NCBI GenBank assembly: GCA_016630955.3
Contig: CM049985.1
Coordinates: forward strand, 2,170,001 to 2,234,000
Source: Didymella arachidicola
Taxonomy: Eukaryota; Ascomycota; Dothideomycetes; Pleosporales; Didymellaceae
DNA: 64,000 bases
Reading direction: 5' to 3'
Shown: positions 33,159 to 45,171 of the stretch, one piece after another
Position numbering within the stretch: position 1 is the first letter of the stretch
Layout: each line of letters starts with the position of its first letter
Position numbers and translations under genes: made by a program
Notes under the pieces: generated by a model
Databases searched by the model: none
Told to the model about the DNA's origin: nothing
Seen by the model: only the letters and a program-made list of their open reading frames with translations

Positions 33159-33735
33159 TCATACACACTCCTTTATATCTAGTCTTAATACTACAAAATC
33201 TAGCTTTTGACATTCTCTAAGTGCCGTTACCACGCAGTGTGATTTATATCCAAATTTGTGTCTTGCTACTTCGCGAACAACTGAACAAGACCTGTAGTCG
33301 TCTCTAACCTCGCTATCTATCTCTCGCCCCTCTGTCTGTTCGCACATTCCATATTCTATTTTCTCCTGTGCAGATTGGGACGACGGTCCTATATTTTCTG
33401 TTGTCAACATTTGAATGAGGAGCTCTAAGATCCTCTCTGCTGTCTCCAAGCGAGCATCGATGCCATATGGACTATACAGGAAGCTGCAGCTTATGGTTTC
33501 GTTTTTGTCAACATGCTGGACGAATTGCCACTTGAGAATTGCAAGAGATTCATTGACGAGTCGGTCATTTTCGTACGCGGGCAGGTACGGGAAAGGGACA
33601 GCGCTGCTCCTCAAGTCGCGGCTAAAGTCCTCTAAGCAAACCTTCGTCTCGATATTTCAGTCTGTAATCTTGATGTCTTACTGTATGCGTCGCAATCGTT
33701 CCACCAGTACGCGGAATTCTTGGTGAAAGCTATTA
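33159..33735 (-). pseudogene. Relic of an unrecognised protein-coding gene with in-frame stops
   Basis: The minus strand reads a protein-like sequence: FHQEFRVLVERLRRIQ, stop, DIKITD, stop, NIETKVCLEDFSRDLRSSAVPF..., then ENDRLVNESLAILKWQF and LETAERILELLIQML. The stops are TAA at 33678-33680 and TGA at 33657-33659; C-to-T changes from CAA and CGA would produce both. No ATG opens the frame. Amphipathic helices dominate, and the function is unknown. It looks like one exon of a decayed gene. Confidence 0.55.
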
Positions 33736-34513
33736 TAGGTGATGCATGCGCATCTATATATCGCCCGTCTAACGTGAAAACGTGAGGAAGAAGATAAGTG
33801 CCTTAGGGGAAAATAGCATAGAAAAGCAGGTTGCAGGCTGCATCCTTAAAGCCTGGAGGCAAGGTGATGTGCGGAACCACAGAAGTGAAAGCAAGGTCTT
33901 CTTAGTGCAGCGTTCTCTCTCGCCCCGCTCGCTGCATTGAACGTGTCTTAGCTCACTGGACCCTAACATCGCGCCTAACAGACGTAGGTCATTGCAGCAG
34001 GTTGGATTGGATTGCAGCAAGTTGCAGTTTGGATCAGATTGCAGCAAGTTGCAGGGAGGTCGCAGCAAGTTGCGGGCAAGTTGCAGCACCTAGCTGCAGA
34101 ATGCTGTCTTAAATATTAACCTACAGAGTATACCAGTTCTAGAGATATAACAAGATAATAATTATTCAAGGGTATTTATTCAAAAGAAACTATTAAAGCA
34201 TAGAGAAAGCGTTACTTAGATTGCGCTCTTATTAGAGTCCTAAAATGCGCCTGTGATAGAAGACACGCTATGCGTGGTAGACTCTTAGTGTAGTCTTGTA
34301 TCTCTCCTCTTTGCGTGACTAAACCTTCGTGCAGCTGGTTTACCTAAAGCTCTACCAAGATCCTGTTCAAAGTTAGGTGACCGCACTTATGCCACAGAGC
34401 ATTCGTACATACCTTTCCGAGCTGCGCTGTAGTAGGATGCTATGATGCATTGTCCTCTTCAAGCAAGTTTCCTGATTCAACTTCTGTCCAACCACAGCCT
34501 TTTAGCCTTTCTC
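33736..34513. other. AT-rich stretch without a gene
   Basis: Contains the GCAGCAAGTTGCAG repeats and then an AT-rich block (34110-34260). No coding content was found. Confidence 0.5.
33991..34088. repeat. Short irregular tandem repeats of GCAGCAAGTTGCAG
   Basis: The core TTGCAGCAAGTTGCAG recurs three to four times with 5-12 bp spacers; each copy is partly self-complementary. Confidence 0.7.
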
Positions 34514-35212
34514 TTAACGGCTGAAAGTTAGGTGCAGCGCACGCTGCAGCCTTCTGATCCAATTGTACTCTGTCTGGTTATCCCACTCTTGATGTTTCGA
34601 GTCTCCGAGCATCCGTCTGCTCAAACGGCGCATCTGTGCCCAAAGAGTCTCTGATAGAGGGACGCTTGCGTCTAGGTCTGCATCCAACAGGGCTTGCTCG
34701 ATACGTCCCTTGAGCTCGTGGTCTGAGGCGTCGTTCTCGGTGTTGCAAAATTCACGGTATAGGGTACTGACAAGAACAGTGGCGGTCTCGCGGTTGGTCA
34801 GGGTCTCCAAGGTGTTGTTGGATGCGGTTGCATCATTTTCCTCCACATCCCAGTCGCTATCCTCATCATTGTCCGACTCTGCACGGTCTGCACGGTCTTC
34901 CTCATCCTCTTCACTGCTGTGTTCGTTATGCTCGCTGTCATCTTCTTCGCCATCTTCCGTATAGGTGGTGCTGATAGCCGTGCGAACCCAGGATTTGCGG
35001 CAGATTGGGCAGTCTATCTCATTTGTTGTGGCCCGGTTGAACAACTCTTCTAAGCACCCTGCTCCAAATATGTGGCCACAGGCACCTCTTCCGGTAAACA
35101 TTGCATGCTTGTGATCGTCCGAAAATTGGTTGTAGCAGATAGGGCATTCATCTGGGATTCAGATGGTGCAGGTTTCGCTCTGCCACGCGTTGAGAGAGTT
35201 GTAGCCGGACAT
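34514..35212 (-). pseudogene. RING-finger protein interrupted by an in-frame TGA
   Basis: Starting from the ATG at 35212 the frame reads MSGYNSLNAWQSETCTI, then TGA at 35159-35161, then IPDECPICYNQF and the rest of a RING: GACGHIFGAGCL and CPICRKSW. An acidic stretch and a helical C-terminus follow to 34514. A CGA-to-TGA change would explain the stop. The next ATG (35101) would lose the first Cys pair. An alternative is a 59-nt intron starting just after the ATG, but no suitable upstream exon is seen. The RING core resembles the gene at 29759-30376. Confidence 0.6.
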
Positions 35213-35543
35213 GTTGGACGATATAGTAGAGAGACAGTCGCAATGTTTCAAGCGGGGTAGTGCAGAAAGGAGCTTTAGAGACAGAAAAGCCTATATTCTT
35301 GCGTTCACCGTATTCACCTTGAGGCCCTGATGGTCTGCTATTATGGTAAGCAATTGCGCTTCACCGTGAGCTCTGAAATCATCATTCAGGTGGGCCATGG
35401 GCGCCCTCAAGTGGAGACGGCAGGTGAAGACAAGATTGAATTGTTGCAATTAGACCACCATCGTGCTGAACTAATGTTGTGAGAGAAGGAAATCGAACAT
35501 TCAGACATTGGCAAGCGACACATGTCGAAGCCCCGACAGTCGC
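35213..35543. other. Intergenic, no gene seen
   Basis: The 331 bp between the interrupted RING gene and the 3' end of the HET-like gene. Confidence 0.5.
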
Positions 35544-38500
35544 TCATTCAACCCTCATCCCGGCAGCTTCACCAACATGAGTAAGTGGAGCAATCGGGTG
35601 CTGTTCACGTCGGAAACCAACTTTGACGCGACCAATGCGGGACATCTTCTCTTCGAATCGAGTCTCCATGCGCAATACTGTCTCGCGATACATGGTCGAA
35701 GTGGTCCAGTCGTATGAGCAGCCAACGATGCGCTTCATGCCACCCTCTGACCCTGCCATAAGGAAGCAAGTCGGCGGTCGGGCGGCAAGGAACAGAGTGA
35801 CAGTCATGTTACCTGATACCTGTTAGCTAAGTTCAATAGGAGAAGAATTGGTCCCGACACATACCTGTATCTATCAGAGTGAACAGCCTCTGCTCGCCTG
35901 GTCCAGCGTTCTTGCACTGCTCGACAAGTGCCTTGATTTCGGGATCTGTAGTTGGATCGTCCGCGACATACTCGTTGTGTTCGTTCCTGTGATGTCTCGA
36001 GAGTGGACTGGCGTATGTCGACCATCTCAATCGAGAGAGCCTACCGCCAAAGATCTGTTCTTCGATGGTCTCGATGGGAATGTATCCCTCAAATCCGAAG
36101 AACCAGCACTGCTGATCCCAAAACTTGCCAAGGTACAGCAAGCGCAGCAACCAAGGCGACAGGAAGAACAGGAAAATTGAGTAAATGATGAGAAAGACGC
36201 CAGCGCCTTGGCTGGAGGATAGTCCTGTGTCTAGTCCAGCAGGGTTGGGTATCGCGACGAGCACGATGCCAATGAGGAAGGTGAGACCGCTGAGTCGTAG
36301 CATGATTGACGCAAAAGTGCGTCCCCATGATTCACGTCGGGTGTTAGCAACAGGTGTGAAAGACTTCCAACGCACATTGGCTGCACGGCAACCGTCGAGA
36401 ATGACCGTGTCATCGTGGCCAATACCGGCAACCTCGACACCTTCAGGTAGAATCTCCCACAATTTCGCACCGTAAGCATCATCCATGGAGTGCCAAGGCT
36501 GATTTGGAACGCGGGGCAGCATGCAAATGAGACGCTCTAGGAGCTGGTCACTGCCGTTAGCCATGGAAAGACTGCAATTGTTAGTATTTGTGTTGAAAAC
36601 GAGTGGCTGACTTCTTACCGTGCGAAGGCTTGGAAGGCAGAGTCTGTAGGGTCGATTCTTGGACGAATGCGAACAAGACCCATCAGCGCGTAGCTGTAGT
36701 CACCTGGAAGGTACTGGTACGTGTTGCGCTTGTGGAGGCACTCTAATGCGAGTGTCACAAGTTCAAGCTGGCTCAGGATGAGGTTACCTTCGTAGTGATC
36801 GATGAGCTACGAAGTCAGTGAGTTGTCTATTATGCAAAAGTGAAGACTCACCTGGCGTGCCACTTGCGCATCCTCCCTCCAGACCCGGGCTGCGAACTGG
36901 TTCTTTGGGACGCTCAGTGGCTCCAAAAGATCACTGCCACGTAGGTAAACCTTGATCTCCTTGCCAGCAGGGGCAAGTAAAATCTCGGGAAAGGTCCAGA
37001 TCCGATTACCCCACTGTTGCAGCATGAGGTCTGTAGTGCTAATGTCTTGCGAGTCATTTGGGGGCTGTCCGACAGCGATGACGAGCGATTGCGCACCCCG
37101 AATGACATCACAGATCCGGTAGACCTTTTAAGTGTGAGCATGATTCAGAGACAATGTGGGGATCACTTACGTCTTCTTGGAGTTGGTCCTGGTCAGGCAT
37201 GCAAGAACAACCGACCCAATACGCCATCACGCCAGCGTTTCGCGCAGCTGCATCCGCCATCTGATGCAGAGCCATCAGGTCATCGTTGCTCTTGAACTGC
37301 TCTGCTGTATACGCAACGAAAATGTATGACAGATTGCGCTCGGACTTATACTGCGTGACCCATTCTTCCACGTTCATGATCAATGCTGGCTCACCGGACT
37401 TCTGCAAGAAGCAGAGATATCGAGGACGTAGAATGCGCTCTGCGTGCGGGTTACTGTTGCTGGATCCTCGTGGGTTGTCCAGCTCCAAGGCATTACGTGC
37501 TACCTTTGGGTAGCCGTAGTACTTGTATGGCACAGGATCATAGTTACCGCCGTTTCGCGGAGGGATGGACCCGGAGCTAGGGCTGGAGATCTATAAAGCG
37601 GTCACTACAGAGCTTTATTGTACTGATATTATTGCACTCACCACACAACTGATCACGATGGCGGTAACAAACCACTTGAGGCAGAGCATAGGCATGTCTA
37701 GAAGGTTGTGAGTACACAAATATCCGGTTCAGTGAAGGAACCTACCTTCACTAGTTGGCTTGCCATCGTTGTTGTTGGGGTCCACATGGTTGAACGGCCA
37801 ATTCGCCAATCTCAAGTACAGAGGTGCGATGTTGCGGATGAAAGTACGACGATACGTGGACGTAAGCTTCTCGTCATAGATCTGATCAACAGTCTGGACA
37901 ACAAGTTTTGACACCTTGCCGTCCCATGACGATATATAACCTGAATCATTCAGCGACAGCTCTCTCACATGCACTGATCTTACCTACGGTCATCATAGTC
38001 ACCCACCCACTCACGCTCGAACGCATCTCGGTGGCGATGCGTGGCGAGTTTCTGATAACCCAGGCCTGGCTTCCCTGCTTTTGTCAGCGTGCACTATTCG
38101 AGCAGATCTTGGGTAATTTACGGTAGGCCATTGGCGAGCCCCATTTCCAGGACGTGTACGGGTCGAACCAGTGTTTGTAGCCTCTCAGTCTCATGGGAAC
38201 ATACTATATTACTTGTCAGCAGTCACACCGCTTTTTGGGGGATGAGATGATTATACTGGGGTGAGAGGCTTTTCATGGGTTGTGACTTCCTCAATAGAGG
38301 CCTGTGCCATGTTGCGGACCATGTTTGTATTGTAAATAGCCGATTAGCGAAGGCAGGAGCAGAGCTGAAAGAGTGGGTTGGGTTTTGGCCTATATAGGAC
38401 CGGCTGAGAGGGATAGTTGTTGTGTGTTTCCTACAGTTGCCCAGTCAGTGGGGAAAGCTCCAAGAAAGAAGTGAATCATACCTGTTCAGCAACGCCGAAT

Positions 38501-38865
38501 TGCGGCTTGTACACAGGACTTGGTGCCGCAAAAAGTTGAGGTTGAGCAGTCACAGGGTATCTGGCAAATGGAGAGTTGGGGTCAAAGGCACCTCCGTGTG
38601 GGATGGGGGCCTGAGCCGGTCCTGGACTGACTTGAAAATTAGAGCTTGGGGAGAAGCCACCTCCGTGGACTGGCTGGTACTGGTCGTCTTAGTACTTGTT
38701 ACCTACAATTCGAAGAGGTGGATGTACGAACTGTGGGTTGAAGATTGTTCTGCACGAAAGCACTGCTGTTAGGTATGTAGCCACCACCGTGTTGAGGATG
38801 AGCAGCAAATGCCTGAATATTGACATGAGCGATATATATCCAGAGTTGACTTGCCCACTTACCAT
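35544..38865 (-). CDS. Polytopic membrane protein with a HET-like domain and Pro/Gln-rich N-terminus
   Basis: Fourteen exons fit in frame and give 877 residues. From the 5' end they are 38863-38865 (ATG only), 38732-38812, 38482-38679, 38401-38430, 38257-38301, 38122-38203, 37988-38074, 37746-37940, 37642-37697, 37171-37590, 36852-37124, 36619-36806, 35865-36571 and 35544-35812. The N-terminus carries three HGG(G/A)-F/Y-x-P repeats. The middle holds a HET-like pattern: AYWVGCSCMPDQDQ, VYRICDVIRGAQSLVIA, NRIWTFPEILL, and YALMGL. Hydrophobic helices occur at CLKWFVTAIVISCVV and twice in the LSGLTFLIGIVLVA region. An ATG at 38322 gives a shorter alternative of 780 residues. A link to allorecognition is inferred. 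Confidence 0.75.
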
Positions 38866-40199
38866 TCAGATAGAGAGCATCGAAACGTTGATAAGAAGTT
38901 TTCCTGTCTCAATTGCGCAACTTATGTCTGTGAGCTGCCGCGCAACCTTAATATGCCTTGGGGTAATGCTTAGCAAGCCCCACGAGGGTGGCCCACCATA
39001 ACGCTAACAACGCAGGTTCGTTTCGACCCCAGCGCCTCCATTTGATCGCACGTAGCCTGATCCTGGCCCTCATCTAGCGAGTATACTCATCCAATAGTTC
39101 TCAACCGTTCCAATTTACACACGCAGTATCGTGGCTTCGGTAATTGCCAGCTGAACGTGCTTTGATACAAAGCTACATCCAAACAGAACGAATGTATGAC
39201 TCAGCCGCACCCTACGAGACGACATTCACATTTCTCCCAGCACATTAGCAGGTTGGATTTGTTACGCAAGGACTAGTTTGACTCGCTGCTGGTGATGCTC
39301 CTTCAACAGTCAAGACACGAGTGACAGCCGAACGTAGACTTCTTGGACCCCACGCTGTGCAACAGTGGCGCCACAAGATTCGGGACGGCCATATTTGGAT
39401 AATGGCTAATATTGGGAAGGCTGAAGATTGCAGAGCCGGGGGCTAGGTAGGCATCGGCTGACCCTTCCCACTCGCTCGATGCTGGGCGACATTTCAACCC
39501 TCTAGGACCACTTCTCTCTCTTTTGGCTGGAGCCGAGAGACAGCCGCTACTAAACGCTCGCTTAACTGCACATGGCTACTTCTTGGGTACGGCATCCGGA
39601 TGTCGACACACATCTGTGGAAGCAAAGCCTGCGATGCGATATAAGCCTCTTGGACAATTTTGCGAGGGAAATTGTGCCTGGCCGCGCCGATCACTTACAC
39701 ATGTTCCTGCACATGTGCGCAGGACTCCTTGTCAACACATGTCTCAATGCTTTAGAAAGTGTTACACATCCTCGCATTCTCGCGTTCGCGGCCCTGACGT
39801 TTGGGGCCCGAAAGATTGTTGCGCATGCCGATTGGTGCCTTGCAAGTTCAGCTTTACGCCACAACCTCCTTTTGCGCACACGAAGCGCCAGGGTCCCTGC
39901 CAAGACATACGAAAGTGTCCGGAATTGACAAACTTGCATTCAGCTCGTCTGTTTGCAATACTTTTTGGCGCCAGAGCTGAACATCGTGGACCGACACTCG
40001 CTGCGACATGCATCAGGAGATCACTTTCGATACCGTTGCTTCAGCCTCCAGGCAGGTGTGCAATAGCGCACAGTGAACAGGCGTAGGCGAGTTTACCTAC
40101 TGAGCAGAAGCGGTTGGAGAGTCTGTGCGCGACTTCACGATCGTCGATAATAGCGCAGCTCACCCTTGTCATTGATGGTTCGTGAAGGCAGCAGCAGAC
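38866..40199. other. Intergenic, no supported gene
   Basis: About 1.3 kb between the HET-like gene and the CorA-like gene. A long plus-strand open frame at 39523-40086 lacks a domain signal and is not accepted. Confidence 0.5.
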
Positions 40200-41839
40200 A
40201 TGGCCGCGTTTCGAAGCTTGACTGCAAATCGTCTTCCACTCGAACCTTACATTGCTGCGGCAGCAAACAGTCGCAGTGCTAAGTCCCTCGGCGGGAAAGG
40301 CCAAGTCGCCAACAATGACTTGCCTCTGCATTTGTACGAGTGGTCGCAGAGCCGTCAAGACGGGATCGAGGTCAGTGGCATCAAGTCTGTATCTGACCTC
40401 GAGGCTCGAGAAGTGCCGACGGTCCGAGTAGTGTAAGTACGAAAGAGAAAGTGTATGACAAAATACTGACTGCGACAGGTTCGCTCCAAGAGACATTCCG
40501 ATTCCAGAGACCGCGGCTGAAATGCTGAGACTATTCGAACACTACAAGATGCCCAGTGCTTTCATTGCTGAAAGTAGTCAAAACGTCTCTCAGTCTTTCG
40601 CAGCGCAGAAAGACATCGACGATACAACGTATGTCTGGTTCCACTTTCTCTGCAAGACAGTGTCTGTCAGGGGCAACCGGATCGTTCATCAGCGTGGAGT
40701 CATTCAAGACAGTATCGTACTTGACAGTCGACTCATCAACGCGCAAGAACAGAGTCAGGCGGATTTCAGTTGGCTGAAGCCTGGGTTCGTTCTGAAAGTA
40801 AAGAAGCAGCCGAGTCTGCCTAGGATGCCCAGTCGAACGAGAACCTCAAGCAGCGATATGACTATGGCTTCGGCGCCCGTAGAGTCGTCAGTTGAGCTGT
40901 TTTGCTTTGGTGCGCCGGAGTCGCTGGGCGATCGATTCCGCAAACTTGCGAGTGTTGCCATATGCGACGATATTGTGCAAGATCCGTATGTTCTGCTAGA
41001 AGTGGTGCTCGAAGAAATGTACAAAGTTCTGGATAGCACTGGGTGGGATATAGCCCGGGTCTTTGGCGACATTGAAACGGTAAAATAATCCCAACGTCGT
41101 TTTTGGTATCATGCTGACAGAAGATCAGAGCACCTTGGAACTGGCGACCACGCCTGGTAAAGCAGAGAATCTGCCGCGAGATCACTTCACCGGCCTTCAT
41201 AATCTCGCGAAGCATGTGACGTATCTACGTGAGAACTGCGACTCGGCATTAGCAACGCTCACAGGCCTGCGACATCATCACTCAGCTGCTATTGGCGAGC
41301 ACCCTGAGCCTGCTCAAGAGTTTACGCGTCAAGCACTCGAGTATCGAAAGACGCTCTTCCAGTCCACACAGCGCCGGTTGGCTAGCTTGGACAAGCGTAT
41401 GGCGAACATCATCCAGCTCTCCTTCCACCTTGTGACTGTGGGCGACAGCCGCATCATGATGTCGGAAAACCAGAGTATGAAGACCATCGCGGTCATGACG
41501 TTAATTTTCATGCCACTTAGCACTGTAGCTGGCATATTTGGGACACAGTTCATGAAGCTCGACGAGGAAGAGCCCTGGCACATACGCGTATCGCAGGACT
41601 TCTGGTTGTTGTGGATCATCGCCGTGCCTTTAACAGTCCTCGTAGTCACGATCTGGCGAGTCTGGTATTATGACGCGAGAGGCCGTCTCGTGGATGATCT
41701 GCCGCGGCGCGAGAAGGGGGAGCGTGGATGGCTGGGATGGAAGACCGTGATTCTTCTTGGGAAGAGGAGAAGGTATGATGTCAGGGGCACGGACCACGAG
41801 AAGGCCTACAGTGCGGGAGCAACCGCAGCCAAGGCCTGA
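40200..41839 (+). CDS. CorA-like divalent cation transporter protein
   Basis: A 514-residue protein with a large cytosolic N-terminal domain and two C-terminal membrane helices (IAVMTLIFMPLSTVAGIFGTQF and FWLLWIIAVPLTVLVVTIW), the CorA layout. Exons 40200-40432, 40479-41079 and 41129-41839 join cleanly. The last intron ends at GATCAG, giving DIET-STLELATTPGK. The loop after the first helix reads GTQF where CorA has GMN, as in many fungal members, so ion selectivity is uncertain. The alpha-rich segment LHNLAKHVTYLREN is typical of the group. Confidence 0.88.
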
Positions 41840-42302
41840 ACGCCACGGCGCTATCATCTGGATATAGATTGCTGTCGCTTCAATAGTGTTTGCTGCAAAT
41901 GCCTATTTTGTATCAGAGGTCGTCTTCTATACCACTCCGGTCCGGCATTGTGAACAAATTGAAGGTCATGAATGTCTGTCTGACACGGGGTTTAAGGGAC
42001 ACAGCATGATCGTAAAGGCCTAATACGAAACAAAAGGTCCAATGGGAAATGCATATGCAAGCTATCCATCTACACATGCTGGCCACTACTACTCAGCCCA
42101 ATGCTAAGAGCGAGCCAAGCCTCTCCCTAGTCCAGGCCACAATGCGCCTCGCTACATGCAAATGCCGACAGGGTATAATGACAAAGTAAAACATTTGATC
42201 TTAGCTCCAAGACCGGCTTCCTCATGCTAGTACGTCTTTGAACAGTACGCGTGCGACTATCAGCGGAAGTTGGAACATGGATCGCGCCGGGTCGAGAGGG
42301 TG
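41840..42302. other. Convergent intergenic region
   Basis: Separates the 3' ends of the CorA-like and Hook genes. No feature seen. Confidence 0.5.
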
Positions 42303-45171
42303 CTACCGTCGGCCCTGTTCATGTCAGTTGTGATGTCAATCGTGGGAACACGGCCATCTTACCAGACTGCTCGATCCACCGACAGCCACCCGCTGCTTGC
42401 CCAGCCAGCTCTTGGGTGCCTCGCTGCGGCGCTGCAGAACGACAGTGTTGCTCTGGAGACGCATGGTCATATCGTACCACGCCGAGGTGATGAGTCTGTT
42501 TTCGCGGCGCAAGTTCTCAACTTCTTGCTGAAGTTCAACCTAATCGTATCAGTACGTATCATCATTGTGGATATTCAATAGGGTCAACATACCGAGCCTT
42601 TCTCCGCCGTCTCCTTCTTCGCTGATGCCAGCTGCTCCCGCAAAGTATTGTTTGCGGCCATCTGCTCTTGGAGATCCTGTAGCGATCATTAGCAGGTAGT
42701 CCTGCGGTTGTGCGCTTAGGGAGGACAGAGAAACAATGCCGGAGTCGATGATACTTCTTCGCCGCCAGGCGAGGGACAAACTTGCCGCATGATCAAAGCC
42801 GTTCGTTGAGATGAACTCGGTGCTGGCTCTGACAGCCACCGGCCTCTTCTTTGGCGACATCATTTGTGCGACGCGTCCCCAAGTAGTTTGCCCCGTGCCG
42901 GTCGTCGAAGTCGATACCTCGGACAAGGACTTGTGCTTCTCCGAGTGGAGCCTATCTGGTGATGCTGGTGAAATGAGCGTAGCGGCCGAGTACGACGGGT
43001 CGAGACGTTGCCGTGTCTTCATCGTCGATACCGCTACGTCAAAGGCGGAGGAGGGTGATTTGGTGTGGGGGTGTTGGCTGATGCTTACTTTCTTCGCTTT
43101 GTCGAGCGCTGCTTCTGACGAGAGTACTGTTTCCGCGATCTCCGTGGACGTCGTGTCCAGCACATCCGATTGCGTCTCTGCCGGCGCGCTGATGACCGAT
43201 TGAATCTGACCTCGAACTTGCTGCAGGGTCTCCGCTCTTTTCAGCTCGAGCAGCTCGGGAGACAGTTTCTCTCGGTCGAGTAGGGCGGCACGTAGGAGGC
43301 TCGCTTTCTCTTCGTTGGCGAGCTCTAAGTCCCGCAACTTTTGGTTCGTTCGCTGCTGTAACGCCAACAGGCGCTCGTGTTCAGCCGAGACTACCTTTGC
43401 TTTCGCCTCGTCATCGAGCTCAGACTTGTTGTTCAGCTCGTTGCGAAGCTCGGCCATTTGCAAGTCTTTATCCCGTAGTCTTCGGTGAAGCTCCTCCAAC
43501 TCCTGCTCAGCAATCTGGAGTTTCTCATTCTGCTCGAGGAAAGGTTTCTGACTTTCCTCGTCCTTCTCTGCCGTCATATCGGAGCGTAGGCCTAGATTCT
43601 CTGTCATTTGCTTGAGTGTCTCAGCCTCCAGACTCTTCAAGCGGGCGGTGAGAATATCGACCTTCTGTTGCAATGCTATCGTATCAGCGGTCACTGGTGC
43701 ATCGTGCACTCTTATGGACTCGGATTCGGGGTTAGGCTCGTCCTCCTCGAGCTCATCTTCGAGGCTGCCACCACGATCGGCGTGGTTCGAGGACTCGAGC
43801 TCCCGTATCTTGTCTTCTAGATCATTCTTGGCATCTTCAGCTTTGTATTGAAGCTCCCGGGTCTGCTCCAGCTGCTTCATTAGCAGCAGATTCTCGTGCT
43901 CGATCCTTGTCCGCTTTCCCTTCTCCTCAAAGATGGCTTGTTCGCAATTGACGAGTGTCGAGCTGTTTTCCTTGTTCACTTTCTCTAGGGCCTCGCATCG
44001 CTCCTCGATGGCCTCCAGCTGCTGTAGTCGTTCACGTGCCTGCTGGTAGTCCTCTCGCAGCTGCTCCAGATTCTTTGTCTCCTTTGTGAGTGTCTCGATC
44101 TTCTTCTTGAGGTTCTCATTTGCCTTTGACCGCTGGCTGAGCTCATCACGCTCTGCCTTGAGTACCTGCAATTGGTCACGTAGGTCTTGTTTCGACCCTT
44201 CTTCGTTTTGGAAACGCTCCAGCCGTCTGTTCTGGCTTTCGAGGATGTCTCTGGAGTGGGCCAAGTCCGTCTCAAGCTGATCGATGTATTGTTGATCACG
44301 CGCTAGCTCATTGCGCAGCTGCTCGACGTCGTCTGAAGGGCCGGGTTTGGCTGCACGATTATCCAAATGAACGGTGGCCTCGGCCAGATCTTCCTCCAAC
44401 TGCGATATTCGGTTGCGTGAGGTCTCCAGCTCCTGCTTCAGCTTCCCAACATGCTGCCTTAAAGCGTGTCTATCCTTGTTCGCTTCGACTAATTGGGCTT
44501 CTTGCTCCAAGTCCGAATCTCGTCCAAGTATGGTTGAGGGACCTGATACAGCTCGAGTCGGCGTCCGGTAACCTGAAAGGTTGGGCTCGACCGTCAGTTC
44601 TGAGTCTACACCCAGGTCTGACATCCTCATGTCCAAGGCTTGCATCTCTTGAATGGCCCCTGCAATTTGCTCGGCTGTCTTTGTCCCCAATTGACCCATG
44701 ACTTGCAGCATACGCTGGTTGCTCTTCGGCGAGAAACAAGCAGCGAGAAGGACAGCCATAGTCAGCTTTGCCGTAAGCATAGTCGATCCCTCCCTTGCGC
44801 CTGATTTCAGATCAGGGATCATACGTTTTGTGAGGACCGGCAATTGCTCGCATTCTTCCCGTATATACGTTGATACGGCACGCTCGATGTGCTTGAGGTT
44901 TTGCCATCTTGGAATCCAGTTGTTGCTTTGCCGGCGGTCGTTGCTCTCTTCGAATATGGGGAGGGACTCGCTGAAGTACTCGTTGTCGATGTCGTTCAGG
45001 ATCTGCCAGAGAAGCTGACCGTCCTCGAGCTGGTTCCACGTGTTTACTCGGCCGGGAAGGTCGAAGGTGTTCACCTGTTGGGTAGGTTAGCGGGGGTGGG
45101 AGTAGTAAGGGCCATGTCTTGCGCACCCAGTCAAGCAGAGCTCGAAGTAGCTCAGGCTTAAAATCGTCCAT
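42303..45171 (-). CDS. hookA: Hook-family dynein adaptor
   Basis: Links early endosomes to dynein in filamentous fungi. Exon 1 (45127-45171) encodes MDDFKPELLRALLDW and joins VNTFDLPGRVNTW; the HOOK domain fills residues 1 to about 150. A long coiled coil (about 190-640) follows, then a disordered region. The 3' end needs small exons: 42735-45074, 42593-42676 (LQEQMAANNTLREQ coiled coil), 42363-42539 (VELQQEVENLRRENRL and TSAWYDM) and 42303-42314, for 885 residues. The donor GTTTCT at 42734 is weak. The unspliced frame would instead end at 42549. Confidence 0.88.

Noticed and set aside
39523..40086. 187-codon open frame on the plus strand
   Set aside because: Begins at a non-ATG codon or in weak context, is Cys/Arg-rich without a domain, and is overlapped by open frames in other phases.
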